A stretch of 64,000 nucleotides of DNA from Artemia franciscana (GCF_032884065.1 NC_088883.1:32304237-32368236); one strand, 5' to 3'; shown: positions 12,712 to 25,921, numbered from the stretch's first letter. Notes: generated by a model from the letters alone, not told the origin. A program made the numbers and translations.

Positions 12712-13126
12712 TAAAATACCCCTCTCTACTAGCCATTCTCAAACATTTGAAATTATCCATAGATTATTTTGATTTTCTTTTTATTATTGATTTTTGATTT
12801 TTGTTTTGTTTTTTTTCATTATTGATTTTTGATTACTGACTATTCATTAGCGATTATTGATTATTAATCATAGATTATTGATTATTAACTATTAATTGTT
12901 TATAGTGATTGTCTATTAATTGTATATAGTTCTTAAATGCCCCTCCCTACTAGCCATTCTCAAACATTTGAAATCTATCCATAAATTATTTTTGAATTTT
13001 TTTATTATTGATTTTTGAATATTGATTTGTTTTTCATTATTGATTTTTGATTACTGACCACTCATTAGCGATTATTGATTATTAATCATAGATTATTGAT
13101 TATTAACTATTAATTGTTTATAGTTT
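12712..13126 (+). repeat. ~215 bp direct duplication inside the left half of the foldback element
   Basis: 12712-12905 and 12932-13126 both run from CCCCTCYCTACTAGCCATTC through an ATTGATT-rich stretch to TTAACTATTAATTGTTTATAG. The right half of the element carries only the CCCTCCCTACTAGCCAT part (in inverse, near 15850). Confidence 0.85.
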
Positions 13127-13429
13127 CATTTTCAAGTTAGAATTGTTTTAAATGTAGAATTATTTTGGGCGGGGAGGACTTGGAAAATTTTGGAATTTTT
13201 TTTTTAACTTAGAATTTTCTTTAGGACAGATTTTTTTGGAACTTCAAATTTTTCTTTGCAAAATAGAATTTTTTGAACTTGTTCCACCATTTCTGTTACA
13301 CATACATCCCACCATTCCGGTCTCACACAAATATCCCACCGTTCTAGTCACACAAATAGAGGGTGTACTAGAGCCAAACGAAACTACAAATCTTTCGCTC
13401 ATATTCATTGACATAAAAATGTTCACTAA

Positions 13430-14510
13430 ATAATGAGTTTTCAAAATAATATGTAAGTTCCGAGTCATTTAATTGGTGACTGAGGATAAAACATTAAATA
13501 AAGTCACTTTTGCATACAACAAAGTCAGCTAGTGGGTAAAATCTGAATTTCATAATTGCTGACTAAGCATCAAAAATTTAATAAAACTAAATTTTGAGAT
13601 CAATAAGCTTAGGTTGTTGATAAATTTCAAGTGTTTTAGTTGCTGACTGACTCTCAAAAAATATTGAAAGCACTTTTGACTACAACAAACCCATCTAGCG
13701 GATAAATCCGAGTGTTTTAGCTACCGACTGTATATGAAATAACAGCAAAGGCACTTTCGAGTACAACAAACTTAGCTACTTGAAAAATTCCGAGTCTTTT
13801 AATTCGTGACTATCAAAAAAGTTAAATAAAAGCACTTTTGCAAACAAAAAAATCCTCTAGTATGTAAATTCCGAATGTGATAGTTACTGACTTAGTATCA
13901 AAAATTTTACTAAAGCACTTTTGACTACAATAGACCCAGGTAGTTGATACTTTCGAGTGTTTTTAGTTGCTGCCTCAGTAATAAAAAAAATAAATGTACT
14001 TTTGACTACGATAGACTCAGCTAACTGGTAAATTCTGCCTGTTTAAGTTGCCGACTACAAATCAAAATTTTTATAGAAGCACATTTGAGTACAAAAACTC
14101 TGCTACTTTATAAATTCCCAGTCTTTTAATTGGTGACTAGGAAAAAAAAACTCAGGTAGTTGATACATTCCGATTGTTTTAGTTATTGGCTGAGTACCAA
14201 AAACTAACAAAAGCACTTTTTACCGCAACAAACTCAGCTAGCTGGTAAATTCCAAGTGTTTCCGTTACGGACTTCCTATCAAAAAATGTAATAAAAGCAC
14301 ATTTGAATACAGTAGACTCAGCTACATTGTAAATTCTGAGTCTTTTAATTGGTGATTATTACAAACTTTAAATAAAAGCACGTTTGCATACAACAAACTC
14401 AGCTACTAGGTAAATTCCGAGTGTCTTATTTACTGACTAAGTATATACAATCCAATAAAAGTACATTTAAATTCCAAATGCCATGCTTGCTAGCTGAGTA
14501 TCAAAAATTT
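13430..14510 (+). repeat. ~83 bp tandem repeats, left inner arm
   Basis: The unit contains AAAGCACTTTTGACTACAAC, AACTCAGCTAG, TGGTAAATTCCGAGTGTTTT, AGTTGCTGACTGAGTATCAA. The 'gactacaac' landmark recurs at about 13677, 13757, 13840, 13922, 14005, 14087, 14221, 14306 and 14392, giving spacings of mostly 80-86 bp. It is non-coding and satellite-like. Confidence 0.88.
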
Positions 14511-15009
14511 AATAAATTCACAATCATTTTGATTGATCGGTAAAGATCCCAAGAACAACGAAAATACGGAAAGGATATTACTTTTAGATTTTGCTTAGAA
14601 AAAATAAAACCCTTTCACATTTTCATGATAAAGAAAAAATGACCAATACTTGATAATATCAAATGAATTTTTGTAACATCAGAAGTAATATTTTTTGTCA
14701 CATATCTACTGCTTTCATCTATTCATTTACAGTCATAGATGGCATTATTTTATACAACGCCATGCGCTGACATTTATTCCACTACAGGAAGCACTATATG
14801 GTATCACAACTGAGTTTTTGCCTAGGTTACATATATCAGACCCTGAGCTAGACCTAGCTTCGAGCTGAGCTAGACCGAGGTTCAGCCCTGAGCTGAACCT
14901 AGGTTTCTTTAGGTTCAGTAAGCCTGTGGGCACAATTACGGAACCCAAACGAACATAGCTCTAGAATGAACAGCTGGAATTATTCGGAATTCATTAACTA
15001 TCTGATTTT

Positions 15010-15660
15010 ATTGTAGTCCAAAGTACTTTAAGCAAATTTTGACACTCAATCAGTGAATAATACACTCCGATTTTACCTACTAGCAGCGTTTGTTGTATGC
15101 AAGATTGATTTTGTTTTATTTTTTGATAGTCACCAATTAAAATACTCGAAATTTACCAAGTAGCTGAGTTTTTTTTACTCATATGTGCTTTTATTAGAGT
15201 TTTTGGATATGTAATCGGTAACTAAAACAGCTAGAATTTACCAGCTAGCTGAGTTTGTGGTAGTCAAAAGTGCTCTCGTTCATTTTCTTATAGCCACCAA
15301 TTAAGAGACTCAGAATTTACAAAGTAGCGGAGTTTGTCGTACTTAATACTGATTATTTTAATTTTTTTATATGCGGTCGGTAACTAAAACACTTTGAATT
15401 TACTAACTATTTGAGTTTGTTGTAGTCAAAAGTGCTTTGATTCATTTGTTGTGATGAATGTTGTCACTCAAATGTTGTAATCAAATGTGGTTTTATTAAA
15501 TTTTTAATACTCTGTCAGCGACTATAACATTCCGAATTTACCTACTAGCTGACTTTTTTGTATGCAAAAATGTTTTTATTTAATTTTTGATACTCAGTCA
15601 CCAAATGAATGTCTCGGAATTTACATATTATTTTAAACTCATTATTTGAACATATTTGTC
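15010..15660 (-). repeat. ~83 bp tandem repeats, right inner arm (inverted)
   Basis: These are reverse-complement units of the 13430-14510 array, recognisable as TTTGTTGTAGTCAAAAGTGC, GAATTTACCAACTAGCTGAG and TGATACTCAGTCACC phrases. With the left array this makes a potential stem of about 0.7 kb. Confidence 0.85.
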
Positions 15661-16329
15661 TCAATGAACATGTGCGAGGGATTACTAATTTCATTTTGCT
15701 CTTGTATAGCCCCTATGTGTGTGACTGGAATGATGAGATACGTTTGTGCAATCAGAATTGTGTGATTTATGTTTGACAGGAATGGTGGGACCCATGAAGA
15801 TCCAAGTTCAAAATATTCCACGGATTGAACTCAATAGCCCAAAAATGGCTAGTAGGGAGGGGTGACTTTAAAGCTAAAGATGATATACATACAATTCGGA
15901 AACTAAAGGAGTTGTAAATGTCTTTTGATAAAGCAAAACTGTAAGTAAAACAGTCCCCATCTACTAAGCATACAACTAAAAATATATAGATGACGAACCT
16001 CTTGTATATAACAGTCCTCGTCAAAATTAATTTTATTATACGTGTTCATTGATCAATTTGAATTCATCTAATGATAATAACTTGAGCCAATTCCCCTTTT
16101 ATATCAATATTTTGACATTCGAAGCAGTCAGAGTATAGGCCCATCTGGTAACACCTGGCAAGCGATGTTTCCAGGAAATGTTCTTTTTACCGGAAGCTCA
16201 TATAACGCTTGTGTGTCGTCAAAAACTTATACAGGGCTGCGAGTGGAGTATAAGTGGATACAAGGGGCTAGCAACTCCAATAGCATACCGGGATAGGGCT
16301 GTGGCCAGCGTAATGCCCCCTATACTACT

Positions 16330-16970
16330 AACCCCCCGCAAATTATGCAATTAGCCCATTATGGTTTTAAAGCTAAATGCTACTTAAAAATAAATCAAAA
16401 GGCATATTGTTTATGGTTGCCAATAAGACGCCTCAGTAATATATCGAGAACGACTTTGAATATTAAGTTGAAACTTTCGGGGATACTACTATTACTACCT
16501 CTGCTCCTACAATTCAGATAAACAAAAAGAGTGTAAGTGTATCCAGATTTTCAAAGAGCATAGATAGAATCTTTTGGGAATGGTATTTACATTTGTTTTT
16601 CAGATCAACCTCAGAAGCTACAAAGTTAAACTAAAAAATATTGTTTGTGTCAGAATTAAAAATTGTTGAAAAAGTTTCTCCAACATACCAATAGCATCCC
16701 ATACTATGTATTCTTATAGAAAAAAAAACGAGTTAATATAAAATATTTTTTTAACTGAAAAAGACTGTGACAACACAAAACGAACAGAAGTTAATTTAAA
16801 AACTTTTCCACAAGACAACTTTTTAAAGAAAAGTAAAGAGCTCCATTAAGCCAAGAATGAACATAAATAAATTCAAATAGCCTCCCAAGCATAAAACTAC
16901 CACAAATCACCATCAATAAATAAATGAAACCCAAAACGAACAGAATTTACAATAAAAAACCGAATCAGTT
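16330..16970 (+). repeat. Family B copy I, right-hand continuation
   Basis: 16340-16970 matches 50750-51340 of copy II in the same order: GCCCATTATG, TTTAAAGCTAAATG, ATAAATCAAAAGGCAT, GGTTGCCAATAAGA, TACCTCTGCTC, GAAAAAGTTTCTCCAACA, CATACTATG, AAGTAAAGAGCTCCATTA and CACAAATCACCATCAATAAA. The last ~190 bp is one arm of the foldback seen intact at 51190-51790. Confidence 0.8.
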
Positions 16971-17189
16971 TCATACTGATAAATAGATTACCTGGACTAA
17001 ATTATATGGTACCTTGATTACAAGCAACAACTCTTCATTTATTGTTTGGATTTCCTTAGTCAACAGAAAATGTTTCACACCAACAATTGTCTTAAAATGA
17101 TTTAGTGAATGATTTTCGTAGTCAAAACTCTTTAGTTCGAATTTATCTTTCCAAATTGTTATTTCATTCCTATTTGTTCTAATTTTCAT
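16971..17189 (-). other. Candidate orphan exon, low confidence
   Basis: A 72-codon open minus-strand frame (MKIRTNRNEITIWKDKFELK at its start) has a protein-like composition without low complexity. The minus strand has a possible acceptor just upstream (GCTGGGAGCAG at about 17190) and a possible donor, AAG followed by GTACC, near 17014. I do not recognise the protein. It may be chance, since length and composition alone are weak evidence. Confidence 0.2.
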
Positions 17190-17466
17190 TCCCTGCTCCC
17201 AGCTATTAAAAATTAGAAACTGAATTCTGGTTTCACGACCATTAGTACATTTTAATATGAAATTAAAACCAAAAAATTGAAATAAAAGTCATAATCGGCA
17301 TTAGAACTCTAATCAAATATCGATTATCAAGAGTATGAAGAAGGCCTCCACCCTCCGCAACTTCACCGTTTTTACTTGAAGGTTTAACTAGTGTTTAACT
17401 GAAAGCATTTTAGAGTGTAAAAATATAGCCTTGTTAGCGGTTGCAAGATTTTTGCTGATCAATCGA
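17190..17466. other. Unassigned AT-rich DNA
   Basis: No gene or shared repeat recognised. Confidence 0.35.
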
Positions 17467-18978
17467 TTAAATAAAAAATTGTTAACTAAAAGTAAGGATC
17501 AACATTAAAACTCAAAACGAAGAGAATTTATTCTGTATAGGAACGGGTAGCCCCCCTCCTCTATACCTTGCCCTTCGTGATAACGCGTTCAGCACTTTTA
17601 AAAAAGCTTCCTATTCTAATTCAATGGCCCTTGTGTTTCGGAACCATTCTTGAAAGATTTGAACAAACACTCAAACTTTAGCCGAAAGAGTAAGGCATCG
17701 AGGAGGGGGGCTACCTTTCATATACGGAAAAATTGTGTCTTCGTAATGGTCTTCGTCATTATTTACGGAAAAATTTCTGTTCGTTTTGACTTTTAATGTT
17801 GCTCCTTACTTTCAATTAAAAAACTAGTGTTTTTATTTAATTTCTAATCGTTTTTCAAATCATGCCAGTAAATCTGGCTCACCCTCCATGAAAAATTCCC
17901 TCCCCTCACGGGAAACTACCCCGTGAAAATTGTCACCTACTTAAAATACACCCCCTCCTCCTGTAGAATTCCCTCCAGACAATTCTATCCTCACTGAAAA
18001 TCTTCCTCCCGTAAAAGTTCTTGCGGACGATTCAGCCTTAGCATACATTTTCTAAGAAGAACAATTCTTCTTAGCATACTTTCATTTGAAAGAGAATTTA
18101 ATTCGTATTGGTTTTCTGGATCACTCCGGAAATCCCCTCTTCCTTTGAAATTTTTCCGGGCAATTCAGACATGCTGAAAATAGCCCTCGGGAGATTCACT
18201 CGGAACATCTCCAAATAAAAAATTGAGTTGGCAAAGAGAAAGTAAGACAAATAAAAAGAATTTCGTGCAGGAACTCTGTAAATACCCCCAGTGTAAAAAA
18301 TTCTTTGGAAAGTTCAACCCCAGGAATTTCTCTCCCAACAGAAAACTATCTCCTTGGAAAATCAAACCCGTAGAAAATTCACCCCCCCCCCCCCTGAAAT
18401 GCCTGTATACTTACAAATAATAAATACTATACGTAAACAAAGAAAATATTTGATGACACAGACCTTTCCCCAAGGGCTGTGTGTAGGGGGAGGGAGGTAA
18501 GTTTTCCCCAAAGGCATAGTTACTGAGCTTTCCAACTATGCTGAATAAAATGGGTATCTCAAAATTTCGATCGTACCAGTTTGAAGAAAAATGGGGTAAG
18601 AGGGGGCTAGTTCCCCTTCAATCTTTTTCTCATTTATGAAAGATTCTAGAACGTTTAATTTTCGTTCGAATGAGTCGTTTCCCGATATTCTAGGACTACA
18701 GTTTCGATACGATCATCCCTGGGAAAAAAAATAATTAACATGGATCCGTGTTCTTTCTTCTGGCAAAAAATTCAAAATTCCGCAGATAGGAATGGGAACT
18801 TGTAGATAGGAATAGGAATTTGTAGATAGGAATGGGAGCTTGAAACTTCTACAGTAAAGTACTCGGATAAGCTGAATCTGATGGTGTGATTTTTATTAAA
18901 AAGGGCTCTAGAGCATGCATTAAAAGGGCTCTAGAGCTTTTAATTTTTGTTCGAATGAGCCGTTTTCCGATACTATCG

Positions 18979-19199
18979 GGGGTCAGTGGCGTGACTCTGT
19001 AAGCTTAGCCAGAGTCGACCCAGCTCTATATGGGTACCTGGAGAAATCTGGGGAAGGTAAACAGGAAGGGGTGTGTGAAAGCACAGGATGGCTGGCCCCC
19101 AACCCCCCATTGCACTTCCTGGCTGAAGGGCCAAGAAACGGAGATCAGCACCGCCGGTATGGACTGTAAAGTCTAATGCCGTATCCTTTACCTTTACCT
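18979..19199 (+). mobile_element. tRNA-related SINE inserted in A2
   Basis: A 220 bp, GC-richer block interrupts A2. It has a TGGCGTGACTC stretch that fits a degraded polymerase III A box and GAGTCGACCC about 30 bp on, close to the B box consensus GGTTCGANTCC. It ends TCCTTTACCTTTACC, a simple tail. The family A sequence resumes immediately after (AGGACTATATAGGAC). The SINE call is inference from box layout, length and tail; no second copy is in the window. Confidence 0.55.
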
Positions 19200-19215
19200 A
19201 GGACTATATAGGACT

Positions 19216-19252
19216 ACCAGTGTAATAATCGTGCAATGAGCATGCATTAAAA
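19216..19252 (+). repeat. 37 bp exact repeat, first copy
   Basis: Begins ACCAGTGTAATAATCGTGCA and is identical over 37 bp to 21116-21152, exactly 1900 bp downstream. Confidence 0.9.
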
Positions 19253-19440
19253 GGGCTCTAGAGCTTTGAATTTTATTCGAATGAGCCTTTTTCCGACATT
19301 CTAGGACTATATAGGACTATATTTAGGATCAGTATAATAAGCCGTCTCTTTGGATATAAAAAATACAGTTTTTTAGAATTCTGTTTACTATTGAGCCTCG
19401 TCACTCCTTATTTACAATTCATTTACCACGGACTGTTTCA

Positions 19441-19799
19441 TTGTGTTTTGATACGTCTGAACTGAGAATTTTGATGCTTAAAACAAACATGGGTAAATAA
19501 TCTTTTCCATTTTCGAGCTACTGTGAAAAAAAACACAACTTTTGTCACATTTCTCTCGCATTAGAGCTTTTTTTGTTGAAGCATTAGTGAACAAGTGATT
19601 ATATACCGTAAAGATTAGGAGCTAAGGGAAAGACGGCCCCTCCCCTCCCCAAATTTGTACGGGCACCCGATTCTGTTTTCATCAAGATCAACTCATCTTT
19701 GCCGTGTGTTTCGCCCCTTCTTCTCAATTATACAAAATCACTATTGGTTGTAAATTTTTATTGATACCTTTCAACTTAATTAGCTCAAATTGTAGCGAA
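19441..19799. other. Unassigned DNA
   Basis: No gene or repeat recognised. Confidence 0.35.
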
Positions 19800-19923
19800 C
19801 AGCACAGAATTAAAACTCTTTTGATATGGGCCATATACGGTTTCGAAACTTGTCTTTTTTAGAATTCCAGTCACTATTGACAGGGGTCGGTCTTTATATC
19901 CTGTTCATTATCACGAACTGTTT
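19800..19923 (+). repeat. Family A 3'-terminal fragment
   Basis: A diverged version of the last ~120 bp of family A: TTAAAACTCTTTTGATATGG, CTTTTTTAGAATTCC, CTATTGACAGGGGTCG and a hairpin remnant TTCATTATCACGAACTGTTTG. Confidence 0.65.
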
Positions 19924-20101
19924 GGTTTCAATGTGCTGTTTTACTGGCAAAAATGTATTTTAATCATAAATAAACTGTTAGATAATTTTTGATTTAATAT
20001 TATCTAAAACTAAGATCGAATAATTTCTTTCGTCAATATTTTCCTTAGGAAGCTTTCTTGAGAAATGGTAGATGAAATTCTGGTGTACGGTGCACGGTAC
20101 T

Positions 20102-20487
20102 TGTGTATTATTCAAAATACACCCAATGAGCGAAGTTAGGTTCTTTCCTGAAACAAGCTACGATGCAGGTACATTTGAATTAAATATTTTATATATAGAG
20201 GTGGTTAGGTCAAGTTAGGTATTTGATATAATGCACCCCACCGCGGTAATGTGCAAATATTTAGCCCAAACTTTTGACAAAGCTAGTGAAATAAAACAAA
20301 ATATGATGAAAATATAATACTTATTAGAAAATTGTAAATTCCAACTTAGAATTCTAACCTAGCCTAACCTTTCATTTTGTCTTTGTGGCTATGAAACCAG
20401 ACTTTCTTAAAAAATGTACCTGCATCGTAGTTTGTTTCACGAAAGAACCTAACTTCACTTATTGAATGTGTTCTGAATAATACACAT
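20102..20487. mobile_element. ~385 bp MITE with ~75 bp terminal inverted repeats
   Basis: The left arm 20102-20176 (TGTGTATTATTC...GAAGTTAGGTTCTTTC...CTACGATGCAGGTACATTT) is the reverse complement of 20412-20487 at roughly 85% identity. The interior is AT-rich with GTTAGGT/ACCTAAC words and no ORF. The class is unknown; I could not fix a target duplication. Confidence 0.8.
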
Positions 20488-20587
20488 TTACCCGATGAAC
20501 TTATAGAATGAGACTACTGTCATTGCTCCGCATACCCATTTTCTGGTAAATTAGAGTGTCTTAGAAAACTTCGAATGAGCCATCATA

Positions 20588-20705
20588 AACACCCTGGGCC
20601 TTGGCTACTCTATTTTTAACATTTTCAATGTAGCACCTTCGACTTTAATGATGTCGAAAATATAAGAACCTGCATTTCTCATCACCCAATCTGGCAAATC
20701 CTTCC
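20588..20705 (-). pseudogene. RTE LINE fragment (post-palm region)
   Basis: The minus strand reads FLYF...ENVKNRVAKAQGV, colinear with FSYLGSIIS...EDVKSRIAKAQSV of the RTE copy at 45.7 kb. About 35 codons survive, including one stop. No flanking RTE sequence is visible on either side. Confidence 0.55.
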
Positions 20706-22109
<1,404 letters not shown>

Positions 22110-22510
22110 ATTGATGGTTTAACCAACCTTTATAGTACAATAAGACCTCTGGGTCATACTTACACGAGGAAAGGAAATTGGCGGGCGTCGTGAAAACCTG
22201 TCATTTGTCGATGGTATTGCCCCCTGACCTACAATATTAGTGTGTGAAATATCTGTGGGAGCTAGACCGATTACGCCAGCATTATTCTGAATATACCTAT
22301 GATTGTTAACGTTGAAACCTTGCTTCCCATAGTGAATTCGGCTCTTTTTCAGCTGAAGGACTTCATTTTGTTTATTAGGCATCATGAGCATTGATCAACG
22401 GAATCTTCACGGCCTCCATCAAAATCCTTATGAAGGCATAAAGGTCTTAAGCATGGCTTACCTCCTCTTCGAGGGCGATAAGCCTACAACTCGTTAGGTA
22501 CTTTTTCTTA
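22110..22510 (-). other. Candidate exon(s) of an unidentified host gene, low confidence
   Basis: On the minus strand a non-repetitive open frame covers 22391 to 22119, including LKKSRIHYGKQGFNVNNHRY and NIVGQGAIPSTNDRF. It contains a consensus donor CGT followed by GTAAGT near 22160 and has a possible acceptor, TCCTTCAG, near 22353. A further upstream donor, GAGGAG followed by GTAAGC near 22460, follows a short open stretch SCRLIALEEE. The region is single-copy within the window. I do not recognise the protein, and it could be fortuitous. Confidence 0.28.
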
Positions 22511-22730
22511 ATATTGCCTATATGGATATTATAAAGAGCGATATTAAAATTTAAAAGATAATATTTAAAGAGCGATATTAAAACAAAGGAAGAGCAGAAC
22601 TAAAGTCGTATAACGAGCCAACGCTGAAACAAGCAGAATTAACTATGAATGACTAAATAAAACTTATAAAAATAGAAATTGAAATGGGTAATCGTGTCAA
22701 ATTTAAAACCAACACAAGCTATTACAAATA

Positions 22731-23189
22731 TTAAATAAAAAAAACAAGTTTTTTGAAATGAAAGTAAGGAGCGACATTAAAACTTAAAACGAACAGAAAT
22801 TACTCCGTATATGAAAGGGGCTTTTCCCCTCGACACCCCGCTCCTTACGCTAAAGTTTTTTATTGTTTTAAAAAGTAGAGTTGCTAGAAAGAATCAAACT
22901 TTAGCGCAAGGAGCGGGGTGTCGAGGAGGAAAAGCCTCCATGGGTTCGTTAAGATCCTATGACTTTTAGGGGGTGTTACCCCCTATTTTCCAAAATAAGG
23001 CAAATTTTCTCAGGCTCGTAACTTTTGATGACAAAGACTAAATTTGATGAAACTTATATATTTAAAATCAGCATAAAATTCCGTTTCTTTTGATAGATCT
23101 TTTAGCATCGAAATTTCGTTTTTTATAGTTTCGTTTACTATTGAGCCGGGTCGCTCCTTACATACAGTTCGTTACCACGAACTGTTTGA
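22731..23189 (+). mobile_element. Family A element A3, internally deleted (459 bp)
   Basis: Has both A termini (TTAAATAAAA after A; hairpin plus TTTGA before T). It jumps from within the right arm of the opening palindrome (AGGAGGAAAAGCCTCC, ~22925) directly to the GTTAAGATCCTATGACTTTT part of the 3' body. About 1.2 kb of the standard element is missing, giving a miniature derivative. Confidence 0.85.
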
Positions 23190-24665
23190 TAAGTAGGGCA
23201 ACTGCCCATTTTAAGCAATCTAAAGGTTTGAATGTCATTTACCCTTTACTGAAAACGTTTTAAGCCAGTTTTTTCTTGTTGTTGTTTTTTCTAAGATCAA
23301 TAAAACAACAACAAAACCAAACCATTAATAAATATTTACAATAAGAGCTAGAACAAATAGATTGGGGCTAACGCCCAGAGAAACGCTATAGAAGACGAGT
23401 GAGAGCTTCACTTTACCGAAAATGAGATGCATTTTGACCATTGACTTTTTATTTATCCAAACATCAACAACAACAAAAGAAATTGCGATACTATTCAAGG
23501 TTAAGGAAAAAAACATTTGTGACTTTCAATTTCAATTTGCCATCTGAAAAGGACGGTTGTTTTTTTCAAGACATTTTCTTTTGATTCTATTTAATGTAAA
23601 ATTGTAGGAAATTGATGCTTAAACAATATATTTGAAGGTTATTTTTTCAGTTTATCAGCTCAGTTTCTTGAAGGAATACTTTGAATGTACTATTCAATAA
23701 ATGGTTCACCAATTGGTTTTCTTTACATTTGAAGAAATATATTTAAAAGGAAAAAACCGTGACGAAAATAATCAGACCAAGAATACTATATTAATTGTTT
23801 AAAAGATAATTGATATAGAAAAAAAAATATTCCTAAATTCTCAAGTAGCTTTGGATATGTCATTAGCATAGAAATAAAATAAAAATTCATCAAATGTATT
23901 TTGTTTTCAGTAAAGCGTAAACATCACTATAACCTTGAGATGGTGAGAGGGCAAAATTTAGATTTTATTTCTGGCAATTTCTGTTCATTTTAGGTTTAAT
24001 TTGACTTTTGATTTTAATCTGTATTCTTTTCAGGCTTCATTTTTTTTATTTATTCATAGTAGTCTATGGTCGTTTTACCTTATTTATAAAAACAACATGG
24101 GCTATTCTTTTTTTTATTATATGAAAATACAAAAAAAAATACTTTTCAATAAAAACATCCCATAAGAAAGTATTTTTCTAAGATTTGGGGGAGGAGGGAC
24201 AAAACATCTCGAAGAACAAATGCCCCTCCCACAATTGATACCCTTGTCTCTCTGGTGTGCGCTACTGTACTTCAAGAAGAGCTTCTATTAATTACTAAGG
24301 CTTTCTATTAATTACTAAAACGTTCTTTAAGTAGACTCAAAACAAACAACATTCCATGGAGGGGTAGGAGTCGTCCATCCTAAAAGTTTGGTTATCATCT
24401 TTCCCCTATGGCATTTGGTGACTTAAATAGAAAACTATTTGATTTAGTAATTTTTTGCTTTAGAGGTTAGCTTTTCGCGCTTTACGGCACACAAACTCTA
24501 TTTTACCACCAGAATTTCTTCACCCCCCCCCCTCTTCCATGGATTCGGATGAATCTCTACTATTTTGAGTTCTAGCAATGTTCTTTAAACCTTAAAATTC
24601 TTTAATGTATAACAATTAAAAAAAATCCAATAAATAAGTTTCTCAAAGAAAATTATAGAACTACA
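23190..24665. other. Unassigned AT-rich DNA
   Basis: No gene supported. A lone CAATTTCTGTTCATTTTAGG near 23975 resembles the arm motif of families A and C, but nothing around it matches. Confidence 0.4.
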
Positions 24666-25676
24666 TCAAACAATTTGCGGCAACGAACTAAGAATCAAAT
24701 TTGTATACTGACAGCAAATATACAAATTTCATTAAGTTCAGTCTTGCCCATCAAAGGTTACGAGGCTGAAAAAATTTCCCTGATTTTCTAAAAACAGGGG
24801 AAAACCCTCTAAAAGTCATGGAACCTTAATGAAAATCACACCATTAGATTCAGCATATCAGAGAACCTTTCTGTGGAGGCTTCAAGCTTTTATCTGGAAA
24901 AACATGGAATTTTGCATTTTTTTTTTGCCAGAAGAAAGATCACGGATGCTTGTTTATTTGTTAGTTTGTTTTGTTTGTTTTTTTCCCCAGGGGTGATCGT
25001 ATCAACTCAGTGGTAATAGAATATGGTGATAGGGCTCATTTGAACGGAAATCAAAAGTTTTATTGCCGTTTTCAGATGACCAAAAATTTGAGCGCAACCA
25101 CCCACACTCCTTTTTTCTCACATGGTCTCATAAAATTTTGAGATAACCATTTTTTTCAGTATAGTTAAAAGGTCGAATAAATATGCCTTTGGAGATATCA
25201 TCCCCCCTCCCCATAGTCCGTGGGAAAGATCTTTAAGTTAGAAAATTTGCCCATTGTTTACATATAACCTATATTACATATTTGTTATTGGGAAGCATGC
25301 ATACATTTTTAGGGGGGGCGTATTTTGTGCGAGTGGGATTGTCACGGGGATAATTTTCCATGGAGAGCGAACTTTCCAGGAGATGAAATTTTCAGAAGAA
25401 ATTTTACACTAGGGGAATTTGCCCAAATTCTTATACGAAATTCTTTTCTTTCTCATTACCGAATAATTTTACGCGTGGAGATGATAGTCTCAAAAATAAG
25501 GATAATTGTCCGGAGCAAATTTTCACAAGGATTGAATTATCTAGAGAATAAATCCGTGGAGAGAAGTGATTTATCCTTTGAGATGTAGCCAGATTTCCTG
25601 GTATTACTTAAGGACGATCAAAAATTAAAGAAACAAAAGGTTTTTGAACTGAAAGCAAGGAGCAACATTAAACCTT

Positions 25677-25921
25677 AATACTACTATTACTAACAACTCA
25701 CCTCAGCACCAAGCCACCTGAGGCCAACACAACTACGCACACTCCTCCTCCATCCCAATTTATTCAGAGCCTCCTTCTTTACACCCTCCCGGGAAGTTCC
25801 CATTTCCTTTAAATCTTTCTCTATGATATCCTCCCACCCCAGACGAGGACGACCTGCTTTCTGTTTAGCCCTAGACGGTTGGCTGAGAACAACAATCTTC
25901 GGCAATCTGTCATCCTTCATC
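25677..25921 (-). pseudogene. RTE LINE C-terminal fragment, extra copy
   Basis: Encodes MKDDRLPKIVVLSQPSRAKQ through GRPRLGWEDIIEKDLKEMGT and WRRSVRSCVGLRWLGAEVS to the stop, which merges into an ACT/AGT tail. About 92-95% identical to 25922-26165, directly adjoining in the same orientation. This is either a 245 bp tandem duplication or two tail-to-head insertions. The first 5' base adjoins the (TAG)n tail of the neighbouring copy. Confidence 0.85.

Larger units (their letters stand above)
12388..16329. mobile_element. 3.94 kb foldback element with 6-bp target duplications
   Basis: Flanked by AACCCC at 12382-12387 and 16330-16335. It begins AGTAGTAAAGG and ends with the inverted counterpart CTATACTACT. 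The outer ~210 bp are inverted repeats (12388-12598 and 16122-16329). A second, inner inverted pair is formed by 13290-14510 and 15010-15790, each made of ~83 bp tandem repeats plus a shared flank. Family B copy II has a single CAACCCC at the same point, an empty-site control. The 6-bp duplication and 5'-AG terminus recall Polinton/Maverick ends, but no polymerase, integrase or capsid frame is present. It could equally be a different foldback class. Confidence 0.82.
17467..19440 (+). mobile_element. Family A element A2, old and rearranged copy
   Basis: Starts TTAAATAAAA after an A and ends in a degenerate hairpin (AATTCATTTACCACGGACTG) with TTTCA before a T. It is more diverged from A1/A5/A8 than they are from each other. 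It carries a SINE at 18979 and a duplicated internal segment (GCATGCATTAAAAGGGCTCT at about 18913 and 19240). The 65-66-residue frames at 18165-18420 are repeat shadows. Confidence 0.75.

Noticed and set aside
13430..15660. CRISPR-like spaced repeats
   Set aside because: The ~83 bp units are head-to-tail without unique spacers, AT-rich and diverged, in a eukaryotic context.
12388..16329. Autonomous Polinton/Maverick
   Set aside because: The ends and 6-bp duplication fit, but there is no DNA polymerase B, integrase, protease, ATPase or capsid frame and the element is under 4 kb.
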